DNA from: Diorhabda sublineata
Taxonomy: Eukaryota; Arthropoda; Insecta; Coleoptera; Chrysomelidae
Length of the DNA stretch: 64,000 nucleotides
Assembly (NCBI RefSeq): GCF_026230105.1
Contig: NC_079485.1
Location: 31,043,572 to 31,107,571, forward strand
Direction: 5' to 3'
Part shown: piece after piece, positions 11,801 through 23,020 of the stretch
Layout of the letters: the number at the start of each line of letters is the position of its first letter
How positions within the stretch are numbered: position 1 is the first letter of the stretch
Notes under the pieces: model-generated
What the model was told of the DNA's origin: nothing
Databases searched by the model: none
The model's input: the letters and a program-made list of their open reading frames with translations, nothing else
Made by a program: the position numbers and the translations under genes

Positions 11801-13249
11801 CTGGTTATACCTTGAGAATTCTTTGTTCCAAGGTGATAGTCATAAATAGAATTCAGCATTTCGTGAGCTTCTACGCCTAATGTTCCACATAACATATCGT
11901 AGATTCAGTAGCATTCATGTGTTAAACTCTGCAACTTACTCACTCACTGCAACTCAAACTAATACGAGAAGATTGCGTAAAGCGAAGATTACGTACAGCT
12001 GGAATTAAACGAAGAAAACATATCCTGTTAGTCAGTAAGTTTTATATAATAGGTAAGAACAGAATTGTCAAATGTTTTCAGGAGTTCTTGGTGGTGTGCG
12101 CTTCACATTCCGCAGCCTGAATGGTCAGACCTCACACCATACATTAACCTGGCGGGTTGTACCCAATCTTCGAGACAGCACTGAGATGTATAATCTTCAT
12201 AACAATCTTTATGAATTGTCATTTTTGCCGTTTTATTGCTACTTTCTTCTGAATGATTCATCATCGTTTATTAGTTCAAGAAAGTGAATTCGTAACATAT
12301 CAGAGCCGTTCATTCTCTCCTTACTTTGAATTTGTAATTGCTTTTCTTCGATACAGTTACAGAGTTGTATAGTCATTTGATGGACATATTCAGATCATCC
12401 AATCGATCTTGTTAATGTAAATCAAATTTTTACTGGTAAAAAATTGACATAGTTTCATTATTTCATTTTATAAAATGTTCCCTTGTATCGATTTTGAGAT
12501 AATACACCGGTTTAACTTAACAATCGTGAGATATCTCAAGAATCTGTGTACGTGATGTATAAAATTTGGTCTATTACTTTTTTGCGTTACATAAAAGTAG
12601 TTCGCAGTTACGAAAATGGTCTTAAACTTTCAAAACTACCAATTATTGAAAATACAGTATTTTTATTATCAATAAGAATGTAATTTTATTATATTTATTA
12701 ATTGAATACTATCAATTAAGATTTCATAATTAATCATTTAGAAAATTTAGATTCATATAGAGGTTTCAATTTGATAACATCCCACTATATATTTTTAGAG
12801 ATTTAAAAGCAGAAAATTCGTATTTTCTAATGTTTCTTTTTCAATTATATTTCTAATCGTAGGCTATTGAAATATTGACAACATATTAATTCTTTTGTAA
12901 AGTTTACGCAGATGTTTCTAGACCAAATTAATTTTTTAATTTCATTCAGAGCACTAGATGGATCTGCTAGCATAGACAACAAATTTTCCAAAATAATGCG
13001 GAAGTAAATATTCAATAATAATTCCTGTTCTGGTTATTGATTTATTATTATCATTTTATTTATGCCGTGTTTAAATTATTGCGCATTTTCAATACTTAAA
13101 CTTTGATTATGTGTTTATTCTGATAACTTTGAAAAGGTTTATAATATTCAACAAGATGGCTGCTAGACATGAACAACAGTTAAAAACTGATTTGTCCAAA
13201 TTTCATTTAAGTAAAGAAATAAATTTTGAAATAATTATCATATTAACAT
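11800..13249. other. No gene recognised
   Basis: AT-rich sequence without a coding region I can support. The 71-codon open frame at 12072-12287 has no recognisable motif. Confidence 0.45.
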
Positions 13250-13890
13250 TCAATTTTTTGGCATTTAGTTCTCCAATTTCCGTCAATATGCAACTGTGAC
13301 ACATTTTGATCAAAATAAAAGAATTTCAAAATCTATTGAGCATAAATACATCCAAAATTCGCGCTCTTTACGAAGTTTGCCGTATTTTATGACAAATGAC
13401 AAATTAGTAGTGAAGTTTACGTCTCCAGAATTCTTCTTGAACCGGGATTCCCAAATTGGCCTAGGTGGATCACCAGGGGTCTACGGGAGACTGAAAGGGG
13501 TCTACATTGAGCATGACAAAAAACAGGGGTCCACAATCGTAACCAGGGGTCCACGAAAATTTATATGGTTTCAATTTTTGAATTCAGTTCTCCAACTTTC
13601 GTCAATATGCAACTGTGACACATGATCAAAATAAAAGAATTTCAAAATCTATTCAGCACAAATACATTCAAAATTCGCGCTCTTTACGAAGTTTGCCTTA
13701 TTTTATCACAGATGACAAATCATTGGTGATCCCTAGAAGTCTTCAATTGGTTTAAAAAGTGATTCCCAAAGTGGCCCAGATGGATCACCAAGGGTCTACG
13801 GGTGCCTCGACGGGGGTCTACGTTGGTCGTAACAAAAAATAGGGGTCCACAATCGTAAACAGGGATTCACGAAAATTTATTAGGTTTCGA
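13250..13890. repeat. Two-copy tandem repeat, unit about 321 bp
   Basis: Unit 1 runs 13250-13570 and unit 2 from 13571 to about 13890. Both begin with a TCAATTTTT stretch, then CAGTTCTCCAA or TAGTTCTCCAA, CGTCAATATGCAACTGTGA, a shared ATAAAAGAATTTCAAAATCT, the block CGCGCTCTTTACGAAGTTTG, and G-rich clauses of the type GGGGTCTACG and GGGGTCCAC, ending GAAAATTTAT. Identity looks like 80-85 percent with small indels. The open frame crossing unit 1 (13296-13625) is not preserved in unit 2, so the repeat is not under obvious coding constraint. Confidence 0.85.
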
Positions 13891-14084
13891 TAGTGAAGAA
13901 CTGTTTTGACTTTTCCTATCAGTATAGGTAGATAATATTTTTAAAACCTCGGCGACTATTACTTGTAAAAATTTGCATATTCCATATTCAGTACAACGTG
14001 TCGAGACTTGTTGCCGTCGTAATTACCTTAATTTCCAATTACAAGGGGCCAGCTTCAATTTAATAAAATCAAAGAGTGTAATTT

Positions 14085-14400
14085 CTTGTCTTGTCGCAGG
14101 TAGAATGCTGTGATGAAGATATTCAGATGAACGTTCAATATTTGATTGCCATGCATGATGATTTCAAAATCAGATATTCTGTCGATGGAAATACCACCGT
14201 TGATCATGAATCCATTTGATGAAACGGAAGTGGAAAATCTGATATTGCAAGAAGAGCTAGTCGAGCTTTGCACTAATGAGGAGCTGAAAGTGGGATTTAA
14301 AAGGACGCACTAAAAGTTTTGGATGTAGGTAGAAATACCCAAAAAATATTCTGGACTGTGCAGGAAGATTTGCGGTTATTTCTCACAAAACTCAAACCAA
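14085..14400 (+). pseudogene. hAT/ZBED-like transposase fragment
   Basis: Plus-strand translation gives MEIPPLIMNPFDE followed by LILQEELVELCTNEELKVGF and then KFWM and IPKKYSGL. This resembles the stretch before the C-terminal dimerisation domain in ZBED5/Buster-type hAT transposases and the host genes derived from them. Stops interrupt it after GFKRTH and after KFWM. The dimerisation domain itself was not found downstream. The fragment is too broken to be a gene. Confidence 0.5.
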
Positions 14401-15555
14401 ATAATTGATAAGTTGCTGTCAATACCAACAACCCAAGAAAACGTATTTTTTGTACCACTCCGAAGTTTTCTATATAAAATTTGTTGATCCACTCACAGCA
14501 CAATCAATTAAACTTTAATCGAAAATTTGTTTAGTTGATTTTATTATCAAATAATTAACCCATCAATTCTAACTTTTTTTATGAAACTGTTAATTCGTCG
14601 TTGAAACTCAGCCACAACAGAAGTTTCCATTGATAGATTTGAACTTAACTTTTCTTCGACTCTTAGAAATTGGTAGTAATGCAGCTACTACCGGATACAT
14701 CAAAATTTTTGTTGTATATGGAACAAAAAAGTTTTGGAGCCAATGGTTCAGAACAGTGTGAATATCTGTGTTTACATCTCTTTCTAACCTTTCTGTATAT
14801 GCAACCACCTTTTCATATAAATGATAGTTATTGCTATTTTTTTTTCGTTCATATTAAAGTTTATACGTCATATTAACAATTTTTTTAAAGGTTGGTGTGG
14901 ATAATTTTGTTTGCTTGTTTTTTCTTATTTGTGTTTTCTCAATGTGTGAATGGAAATCACAGGTTTGGTTATTTGGCGAAGGACGTCAATTTTTTTCATA
15001 AGAAACTATAAAATTAATTTTGCATGACATAAACAATATTTAATATATATCTATATACTATGTTTTCAATGTCAATGAAACATGTTTATATATAGGATTA
15101 AGATCCATTATACATCCCATTTTAGGTATTGAAATTAACCAAAAGTTTCCATTAGAAATAATATAATTTTTTTTATATACGCCTAATATTTTTTACCCTT
15201 ACCTTTGCCCAAAAATACACTACTAGGATTAAAGCGTTTCTCAATAACCAATACCTAAACCAAAATACCAAAAACACCCTACTGTACTAGATTGTCCCTT
15301 TTTCACAGCCCTAGAGGAAACTGCTAAATATTAATGACCATCCACGTACTTTCAAATAACTAGATTGCTTCCTTGACGATTCCTCCATCGCCATAAAGTG
15401 AAATCTAAATTTAGAAACCGCTCGACGGTGTTTTGTGTTGTTTTCCTCTAACCTGGTGAACTTGTTCTTCAGCCAATTGAAAATTCGTAACTATACCATG
15501 CAGAGGAAAATATTCCTATATCGGGGCCATAGAACGGTCTATTATGAAGCGTAGA
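14400..15555. other. No gene recognised
   Basis: AT-rich sequence on both strands; only short open frames without recognisable motifs. Confidence 0.45.
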
Positions 15556-15559
15556 GAAC

Positions 15560-15995
15560 AGCTGGGACCGCGTAACCTCGCTATTTATCGTACTTATACC
15601 CATTAGAGAGAAGGAGGTTGCGAAACGCAAATAAGTGTAATCAATGGGAACGTCAACGCTGTAGATAAACACATTTTGCAAGACCGACGCAGTGATGTAC
15701 GCGGTTTACTTAAAGAATTGGGCATCAGCATAGGTTACCGTAATAATTTAGCCATATGGTTGCCATAACTTTTGAGCAGAACTTTACACGCTGGAAAGTT
15801 TGCACGCTTCTTCGCAAATTGGGCAACGGAAAGGAAACGCCCTTCTTAAAGTACCGATTTGTCCCATGCGACTATTATTTTTTTGGCCTATTTAAGCAGA
15901 TTGCGATTCGGAGGTAGCATGTTACGTGACAAGCAGAGATATTTTCACGAAAAAGTTTCCAGAGAGCTGGCAAAAACGTATAGACTCGCGATGAT
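15560..15995 (+). pseudogene. mariner-like transposase, deleted and frameshifted
   Basis: Around 15680-15740 the plus strand encodes DRRSDVRGLLKELGISIG, the second helix-turn-helix segment of a mariner transposase. After a stop, frames near 15780-15830 give pieces like TLHAGKFAR. At 15860-15900 PCDYYFFGLFKQI matches the segment containing the third catalytic Asp. A degenerate tail (FTKKFPESWQKRI) follows. The catalytic middle is missing. The family is clear from these two motifs in the right order; the ends were not found. Confidence 0.55.
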
Positions 15996-16145
15996 CTAGA
16001 AAAATTAAAAAAATACAGCTATGTATCATAATAAAACATTTCTATTAGCAAAATCACAGTTTATATTTAAACCATACTCCTATTTTATAATCCTACTTGA
16101 AGTTTTGTTAACGAAAAAACAAAAAAACTGGTAAAAAGCTATGTG

Positions 16146-16218
16146 TACCCCTGGTGGGACTCGAACCCACAATCCCCGGCTTAGGAGGCCGATGCCTTAT
16201 CCATTAGGCCACAGGGGC
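16146..16218 (-). tRNA. tRNA-Arg (anticodon CCU)
   Basis: The minus strand reads as a complete 73-nt tRNA. The acceptor stem is GCCCCTG with CAGGGGT (G:U first pair), the D arm contains GGCCTAATGGATAAGGC, the anticodon loop is CTCCTAA with anticodon CCT at 16183-16185, and the T arm contains GTTCGAGTC. There is no intron and CCA is not encoded, as expected for a eukaryotic nuclear tRNA. A T-run on the transcribed strand (AAAAA at 16133-16137 on the plus strand) is a plausible Pol III terminator. It decodes AGG codons. Confidence 0.97.
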
Positions 16219-16372
16219 TTATTACGTAATAAATATTATCTAATTTATAATCTGATGAATTATTTTAAGGCGACTTATATAAATTTAAGTCTTGAATTTT
16301 TGAAAAATAATCTAAAATGCTTTTAAATAAATTTTAAGAAGTTTACCAAAAGCAATTCACGATATGCTATGT

Positions 16373-16667
16373 ATACAAGGTGTTTCTATGTTCGACCGAC
16401 AACCTTCTACCACAGAGAGATCTCAATAAATGATTCATTGATTTGGAAATACGAACCCTTACGGGGCCTAGTTGCTGACATATAGGGTGTTCAAAATCAA
16501 AAATTTTCCATAAATTAAAGACGCCTTTAATTTTTTTTTTCAAATTTGTATGCATGTGTTTTAACTAGGCCCCGTAAGGGTTCGTATTCCTATATCAAAA
16601 TGAATCATTTATTGTGATCTCCTCTTTGTGGTAGAGCGTTGTCGCTCGAATATAGAAACACCCTGTA
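16373..16667. mobile_element. Foldback (MITE-like) element between tRNA genes
   Basis: Two arms of about 100 bp are inverted copies. The left arm begins TACAAGGTGTTTCTATG and ends CTTACGGGGCCTAGTT. The right arm begins AACTAGGCCCCGTAAG and ends AAACACCCTGTA. Both are bounded by TA. The loop of about 70 bp holds AT-rich sequence and no coding region. The ACAGGGTGTTTC-type end is common in insect foldback elements. It lies between two tRNA-Arg genes and disrupts neither. Confidence 0.85.
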
Positions 16668-16784
16668 GAAAAGTTAAAAAAAAATTTTTAGCACATCACG
16701 TATATATTTTGGAAATTTTCTAAAAGTAATTATACAGCTATAATGAAACCCATTGTAACACAAATAAAATTTAAAAAAAATGCG

Positions 16785-16857
16785 TACCCCTGGTGGGACT
16801 CGAACCCACAGTCCCCGGCTTAGGAGGCCGATGCCTTATCCATTAGGCCACAGGGGC
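16785..16857 (-). tRNA. tRNA-Arg (anticodon CCU), second copy
   Basis: This is a second complete 73-nt tRNA on the same strand, identical to the 16146-16218 copy except for one base in the variable region (GGGGACTGTGGG here, GGGGATTGTGGG in the other). The anticodon CCT lies at 16822-16824. Eight A residues on the plus strand just below 16781 give a T-run terminator directly after the gene. The same strand and near identity suggest a local duplication; 566 bp separate the pair. Confidence 0.97.
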
Positions 16858-16859
16858 TC

Positions 16860-17825
16860 CATAAATAAGTAATTAATATTAGTACATATTTTTAAACTTT
16901 TCAAATATAAAAATTAGTTTTACATCAAATAAAGCTTCTTATCAATTACTAAAAATGATAATATTTATTAAAGCTGGTTTACTTCCGAAAATATACAAAT
17001 CTAGTTTAAATGCCGTTCAACTGAATTTTTTCCTGATGAACAGATGAACAAACTTCATGGATGTTTCACACAATAAAAATTATTGTTACAGGTTAAATGA
17101 AATGATGAACATTAAAAAATAATAAAAAAACCCAGTTAATACAGGTACCTACTAAAAATTAGGTCAATCATTGACTAGTCGGGCAATGGTCTCAAAGAAT
17201 TGAATTTAACGGATATCATCTGGTAACGAGTTCGATGACCAGAAGTCTTACATTAAACATAACCAGACACAAAGATATATATTTTTTGCATGTTTGCAAA
17301 TAATTACTTGTGGTAGAATCGAAAAACTTACTATAACAATTTTTTAATCAAATGTGTAACACGATCTTCAAGTCAATGACTTTTTCATAAAAAGAAATAT
17401 AACTGTTGCCGGAAATGATTATATCCCGACTAGCTAAAAAATAATTTAGTTGTTTCCATGATAACTTGAAAAATAGCTTTTATTTTTGTATCTTTACTAT
17501 CTACAAGAGTTTTTATTTTATGTTTTATCTAAGAAATAGCCGTTAGCGTGAAATCGAAAGGGGCTTCTATCCTGTCTTTTATGCCTATGAAATCTATTTC
17601 CTGTATTTTGAAAATAATTTCTAGACTCAATATGTTTCCTAAGCTAGTGAATTAACATTTAACGGAAGTGTTTGGTTGAACGGAAATAAAGAACTTATCT
17701 TAAGTAATAGTCATATTTTTATGAGATTATTTTGATAGTTTTTACAGCTTTATCTTAAATTTAATTGTGAAATTATCGTTTATACGAGGTGTACTCAATT
17801 TTTTTTTGAACGCAGAAATTTAAGT
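16860..17825. other. No gene recognised
   Basis: AT-rich sequence upstream of the tRNA genes. At 17785 TATACGAGGTGTACTC resembles a mariner end (TACGAGG type), but no partner was seen. Confidence 0.4.
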
Positions 17826-17829
17826 GCAG

Positions 17830-18700
17830 CTGAAGCAAAAGGATACACTTTATGAATGACTACAAAAACATTAGACTGTCCCCAAGTTCCAAATCCCCCC
17901 ATCCGCAGCTCTGGTTAAAAAGCAACAGCGAGACAGCAATAGCCTTCGCAAAACACTTACAAAATGTTTCCCCACCCAACTCTGCTTTAACAGATGAGTA
18001 TGGAATCAAAATCGATCGATATATAACTTTTCCTTACCAGTGGAACTTCCACTCCTAAAAATAACAACAAAACAAGTACAAGACGCCATAAATCGCCTAA
18101 TAATAAAACAATCAAACTTCTTCAACAACTACTGTAGAAATCCATTAAAATGATAATATTAATTTATAATGCAATATTTAGAATTGGTTATTTTCCAATT
18201 CAGTGGAAATCAGCTGAAATAATCTTCACACCTAAACCTGGAAAACCTTCTGAAGAAGTTACTTCCTATAGACCAATCAGATAATTTCCAATACTGGATA
18301 AACTGTTAGATAGGCTATTAAAAATCAGGATAATACTTATTCGTAATCAAAACAAGCATCAATTTGGATTATCAGAGAAACATCCTACCATTGAGCTAGT
18401 GCAAAGAATAACAAATCATGAAAGATAAAAAGTACTGCTCCGGGATATTCCTCGATGTAGGTGAGGCCTTCAATAAAGTTAAGCACTTGGGTCTACTTTA
18501 CAAAATGAGGAAATTCTTTCCCCTAAATTATTTCCTTATTCTCAAATCCTACCTTGAAGATCAGTATTTCATGATTAAGTACCAAAACAAATACATCTTA
18601 TCAACGCATGTGTTTTCCAAGGTGGCGTTTTGGGTCCAACCATTTGAGATACGCCTATTCACTAACAGTGAACGTTTCCTCTATAGCGGAACCCATAAAT
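17830..18700 (+). pseudogene. Jockey-like non-LTR reverse transcriptase fragment
   Basis: The plus strand encodes, with several frame changes, the region before and within the RT domain of a Jockey-type element. Pieces are SETAIAFAKHLQNV, IYNAIFRIGYFPIQWK followed by PKPGKPSEEVTSYRPI, HQFGLSEKHPTIELV, and from 18418 KKYCSGIFLDVGEAFNKV, where the motif around the first catalytic Asp (FLDV-AFDKV in active elements) reads AFNKV. The frame then breaks at the place of the GVPQGS motif and the rest, including the YADD box, is missing. The gene is dead and 3' truncated. Confidence 0.8.
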
Positions 18701-18704
18701 AAGA

Positions 18705-19575
18705 AATATGGCCTCAAATCTATATCTTTGATTTTTTTTTCCTCTTTTAAAGTTATTTAACTAATTTTACTATTTTTTAGTAAATTGTAAACAATGTCTT
18801 GCAATAAAAATAAAACTTTACTTGAAATTTAATGTTTTTCTATCTCCTTGCAACTTGATTTTTTTTTAAATTTCTTCACATTTTTTTTAAAATATTTTGA
18901 TTAAACATTTTTTTTTAGTTTTCCGAAAGTTTACTTTCTTGGTCTTACGACCGTTTAAAAAAACCGATTCAAATTTGGTATCTAAATAGAAAAAAATCGT
19001 TAAAAAATTCTTCCGATCCTGATTTCAATCTTCGTTTCCATTTTGATAATATAATTAAGCTTATTTGTTGACTTTACAGACAGAAATTCAATAAATTAGA
19101 GTCCGATATTATCTAGTGTAATGGTTGTTATAGTTTTTCTTATTATTATTTTACTGATACTTATCGATATCTCTTGCAACATTCTTAACCGTAGACATTT
19201 TTTAACCAACAAAATAATTTCTGCTTGGGTTTCATGTGACGTGAATCACGCGATAGTTTGTTCTGTATATGATACCTTGTAATTGAAATCGGATACATTG
19301 ATTGCTGACATTTGAAAAAATTAACTACTTGTTCATAATTATATAACTATCGCACTAGGATATAGGGAAAGAAGATACCATTTATGTAAAACACGTGTTG
19401 AATTAAAATTCACACAACATATATCCTGTATAAAAAAGTTATCGCAATTGCTAGTTTATCAGAGAGCTTGCAAACTGGAATTTAGGATTTGAAATAATCA
19501 AAACAATAAAAGATGATTTGAGAACACCAAATCAATATTTCTTTGGAATTGTTAATCCCAAAAAAACATGAGGCA
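18705..19575. other. No gene recognised
   Basis: Very AT-rich sequence with long T runs; no coding region seen. Confidence 0.45.
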
Positions 19576-19579
19576 TTCC

Positions 19580-19700
19580 ATATAGACAATCTCAAAGGAA
19601 AGTTAAAATTTTTTGCATCGTTATGCTCTGGGGTAGCATATTATCAAAAGGGATAGGGACTGGAATCCTCAAATTTATTCCTCAACTTCTAAACTGTGAG
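19580..19700 (+). pseudogene. Possible Tc1-like transposase scrap
   Basis: The plus strand gives VMLWGSILSKGIGTGILKFI, which resembles the VMVWGGIS-x-G-x-G-x-L-x-F segment between the first two catalytic Asp residues of Tc1-like transposases. Only about 35 codons are readable and nothing on either side supports it. Confidence 0.35.
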
Positions 19701-19759
19701 GAATAGACCATTTGTTCGTATTTAAACTTTTCTTACATTTAAAAATTTCATTGCTTTCA

Positions 19760-19990
19760 AATACATTCAAAAATTTATTATTGAATATTGGTAATACTCG
19801 ATTTTTCGGTCCGTGTATATTTTAAATGAACTATGTGTTCTTTAAATCGTACATCAATGATTCTCTTAGTCTGCCCGATATACGTGTGAGTGCAAGTAAG
19901 ATAGAAATATGGAAACCTGCGGGTTAGAAAGAGAGCGTTAATGGAAAGTAAAATAAAAGTTCTATAGGAGAAATATAGAAACCGGATGGG
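19760..19990 (-). pseudogene. Penelope-like element, GIY-YIG endonuclease fragment
   Basis: The minus-strand frame contains YLTCTHTYIGQTKRIIDVRF followed by KEH, then a stop at TNIQ. This is the YIG half of a GIY-YIG endonuclease as found at the C-terminus of Penelope-like retroelements: a Tyr-Ile-Gly triad, an Arg six residues later, and the R-x-x-EH pattern. The reverse transcriptase part was not found upstream (above 20050), so this is a truncated fragment. Confidence 0.6.
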
Positions 19991-20432
19991 AGAATATATA
20001 CAACTTAACTTAATTCGAGGATCTAATATTTCATTATCTGTGCACAAGATTAATAATAATGATTATTTTACGACTTCATACATATATACGTAAATAATAT
20101 GTACACAATTTATAGAAAAAATTCATTTACTATCAATATTGGAATAATTTGCTTCGATATCAATGTTATCGTTAACGATATCATCACTTACTATAGGTGG
20201 TAGCTGATCTCTCAGTGAAAATCGTTTTGATCATCATTTGCAGGCGATATATTTCGTTCATACAGTTCATACATGGAGGTTGATCATGCATCAAGTTTAA
20301 TTAATTTATTTTGAAATTTTCAGCTGTAGAAATTTAATAAATAGTTCAAATTTATGTCAAAGGTACAGAAAAATCTCTCTGAAGTTATGTTCCAACAAGA
20401 TTAAGACAAACTTATCGCATAAGATTTAAATA

Positions 20433-22004
20433 CACCACCCACAAAAATTATCGCATCACTGGAATTTCAGGATATTTTTAATACTTAATTTTAGTTTTTT
20501 GGGACAATCTGTATATGTATCAACTTAATATATATTTCTGGTTTCTTATCACTGGCAAAAAAATATCACGCTTTCTTACATTACATTTTTTTGGAAGCAT
20601 AAATGCTCGAGTAAATCATTTCTGTCTTGGAGAATGCATTGAGATCGAGAACTTTCTAAGCAAATTGTGTTATTGTATAGTGAAAAATTAAATTTATTTT
20701 GTTAATAATGGATGTGCCTCAACGTTTAACAAGATATGTGACGAATGAAGAAGCCGCTAGAATCATCGCGCTCATACAAGATGGCCGCAGTCAAAGATAC
20801 GTCGCCGAGGTTATTGGAGTTCAACAAAGCACCATATCCAGAGTTGTTATTCACTACCAAGAAGCAGGACAGCTAACCAGAAGACCCGGACAAGGCCGCG
20901 GAAGTGTAATTTCGGTAGTAGATGATCGTTATTTGAGGTTAACGGCGTTAAGAATTAGGCATACCACCGTTCGAAGGCTGCAAACAGATCTGTTGGCTGC
21001 TCGTAATGTCCGAATAAGCCTACAAACAGTTCGAAATAGGCTGAGAGAAGCAGGTATACGAGCCAGAGTGCCAGCTAGAGGTCCACGTCTTACTAGAGAA
21101 CATCGAGTAGCAAGATTGGATTTTACTCGAGAACACGCAAATTGGAATATTCAAGATTGGTCTAATATTTTAATCACGGATGAATCAAGATTTTGTCTGT
21201 ATTCATCAGATAGGCGTGTACCAGTGTATAGGCGACGTGGTGAACGGGGCACGATCAGGCTAATTTTTGTCAATCTGAAAGCTTTGGTGGTGGCTTTATC
21301 ATGGTTTGGGGAGGAATTTCTTTCGAGGGTCGCACGGAGTTAGTACCAGTGAATGATGGAATACTAAATGCTGACAAGTACATAACCAATATCCTAGAAC
21401 CCCATGTAATGCCCTATATGCCTTAGATCGGTGACAACTCTATGCTAATGCACGATAATGCTCGTCCACACGCTGCTAGAGTGGTTCAGTAGTATTTAGA
21501 ACAGGTCGAGATACCCACCCTAAATTGGCCTGCACGTTGCCCGGACCTTAACCCAATAGAGCATGTCTGGGAATATCTAGGATAAAAAATTCAGCAATAT
21601 CCGGCATCAATAAGAACACTAGATGATCTTCAAAATGTTCTTTCTAACTTTTAACTGGGAAAACATGGCGCAAGGATGCGTCCAGAACGTGTTTAGAAGA
21701 CGAATGGAAGCTGTAATTAGAGCGAGGGGCGGCAACACACGCTATTAGAAATTCATTTGCTGGTTTTAGTTTAAGCATCGTTCATTTTTTTGTATAGATG
21801 TTTTGTACAATTTTTTTGATATTTTCTATGTTTTGGTAAATCAAAGTTTTTGTCCTCTGTAGATTGAACTGATATAGAATAAATGTTGCAAAGGTCGTAT
21901 CTATCGGTGTTTTGATTCGTAATAATAATAAAATTCGAAAAACAGGCAACACATTAAAAATTTTTAAAAAGTAATGAGTGATGCGATAATTTTTGTGGGC
22001 ATTT
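20433..22004 (+). mobile_element. Tc1-like transposon, nearly full length
   Basis: The element starts CACCACCCACAAAAATTATC at 20433, after TA, and ends with the inverse (GATAATTTTTGTGGG) by 22004, followed by TA. The shared terminal repeat is about 23 bp (CCCACAAAAATTATCGCATC). The length, 1572 bp, is right for the family. The single gene inside is described separately. This is the best preserved DNA transposon in the window, so it probably arrived later than its neighbours. Confidence 0.93.
20708..21748 (+). pseudogene. Tc1-like transposase, one frameshift and several stops
   Basis: The likely start is ATG at 20708 (MDVPQRL). The first 190 codons are open and hold the paired DNA-binding region (SQRYVAEVIGVQQSTISRVV; LTRRPGQGRGS, GRPR-like) and HTH2 (RLREAGIRARVPARGPRLT). 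The first catalytic Asp lies in ITDESRFCL. A frameshift near 21255-21275 precedes FGGGFIMVWGGIS. The second Asp (MLMHDNARPHAA) and the Glu (CPDLNPIEHVWE) are both present, so the DDE triad survives. Stops occur after MPYMP, VVQ, EYLG, LSNF and PERV; the natural end is TAG at 21746-21748. It belonged to a cut-and-paste transposase inserting at TA and is now inactive. Confidence 0.9.
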
Positions 22005-22009
22005 TATTT

Positions 22010-22766
22010 TACTCGCACTCGCACGGATATTTCAAGATTGATAAAATGACAAAAATGATAAATGATAAATAAATAAATGATAAATTTAAAGAAAAAAATG
22101 TAGTACTCTAAATTTGTTTGCTTTCTATTTCTATTTGTCTATCAATTTCTATGAAAGAATGTAAAATTAATTCATACTGAAAATAACTAAACAATTTATC
22201 TAAAATACTCGTATTCAGTTATAACAATTGTGATTTTACCTACGGAATTTGCTGGGATACTTCGTTTTCTATTTAACTGATCTTTGCCGTTTTCTCTATT
22301 GAATGACTTTTTACCAGATAAGGTTCTTAATGTCTCTAAAAATAGTAACAATCAGTAGCGGCGCTTATTTACGAGGCTACGAGCATTTTTATAGATCCAT
22401 TTTGATTACTTTTCCAAAATTTTTGTCCTATAATCATTAAAAATTCCTTAGAAAAGTAAAAATATTTCTTTTGTGCCGTTAAATCGGCAATTTAAATTAC
22501 ATACTATGTCATTCAGTTTATTAATTTAACTCTTCTCAATAAACATTTGCTGCAGAACAAAAGTATAAACAAAATGGTTTCCCCACATCGCAGGCTAATG
22601 GCCATAATGAGTTTGCCTTGATACAAAAATAAATGTAGGGACATGTTTGCCAATTCATTTCATTAACGTCAATCTATTTTGAGTAAGACCTTTCTACAAT
22701 AGTAATCATATTTGTTTGAGATGAAGAAACAAGGTATTATGCAATGATATAATTCAGATGGTTTGA
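22010..22766. other. No gene recognised
   Basis: AT-rich sequence. CAGTAGCGGCGC at 22353 resembles a hAT end, without a visible partner. Confidence 0.4.
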
Positions 22767-22829
22767 CTTATAGTCAGTGCCGGTTTTAGTACTATCAGCG
22801 CCCTGGGCGAAATTTTTACGACACCGTTA

Positions 22830-23020
22830 AACTGCTGAACACACTGTTTACACCACCATTACACCAACACTCACAATTACACTGTCTGACGACAGAGATT
22901 GAAAGCAAAAAGTTTATCTTTAGTCTCTGAAGACGATAACTTAAAATCGAAACGCGCGTCAGACAGTGTAATTGTGAGTAGTGGTGTAGTGCTAGAAATA
23001 AATAGTGTGTTCAGTATGAA
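22830..23020. repeat. Imperfect palindrome inside the hAT element
   Basis: The left arm (about 22830-22892) contains CTGAACACACTGTTTACACC and ends TCACAATTACACTGTCTGAC. The right arm (about 22959-23014) is its inverse, starting GTCAGACAGTGTAATTGTGA and ending AGTGTGTTCAG. About 65 bp separate the arms. RNA from either strand should fold into a long hairpin. The best-matched part, 24 bp next to the loop, is almost perfect. Confidence 0.85.
22922..22966 (+). ncRNA. Hammerhead-ribozyme-like motif
   Basis: The plus strand has AGTCT, then CTGAAGA (the CUGANGA core, 22927-22933), a short hairpin CGAT-(8 nt)-ATC, GAAA (22949-22952), a tiny CGCGC helix, and GTC followed by AGAC, which pairs with the leading GTCT. 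The order stem I strand, CUGANGA, helix II, GAAA, short helix III, GUC, stem I strand is that of a hammerhead, and very short helix III forms are known from Penelope-like elements and retrozymes. One extra C lies between the core and helix II, so cleavage is uncertain. The motif may instead be ordinary conserved repeat sequence. Confidence 0.33.
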
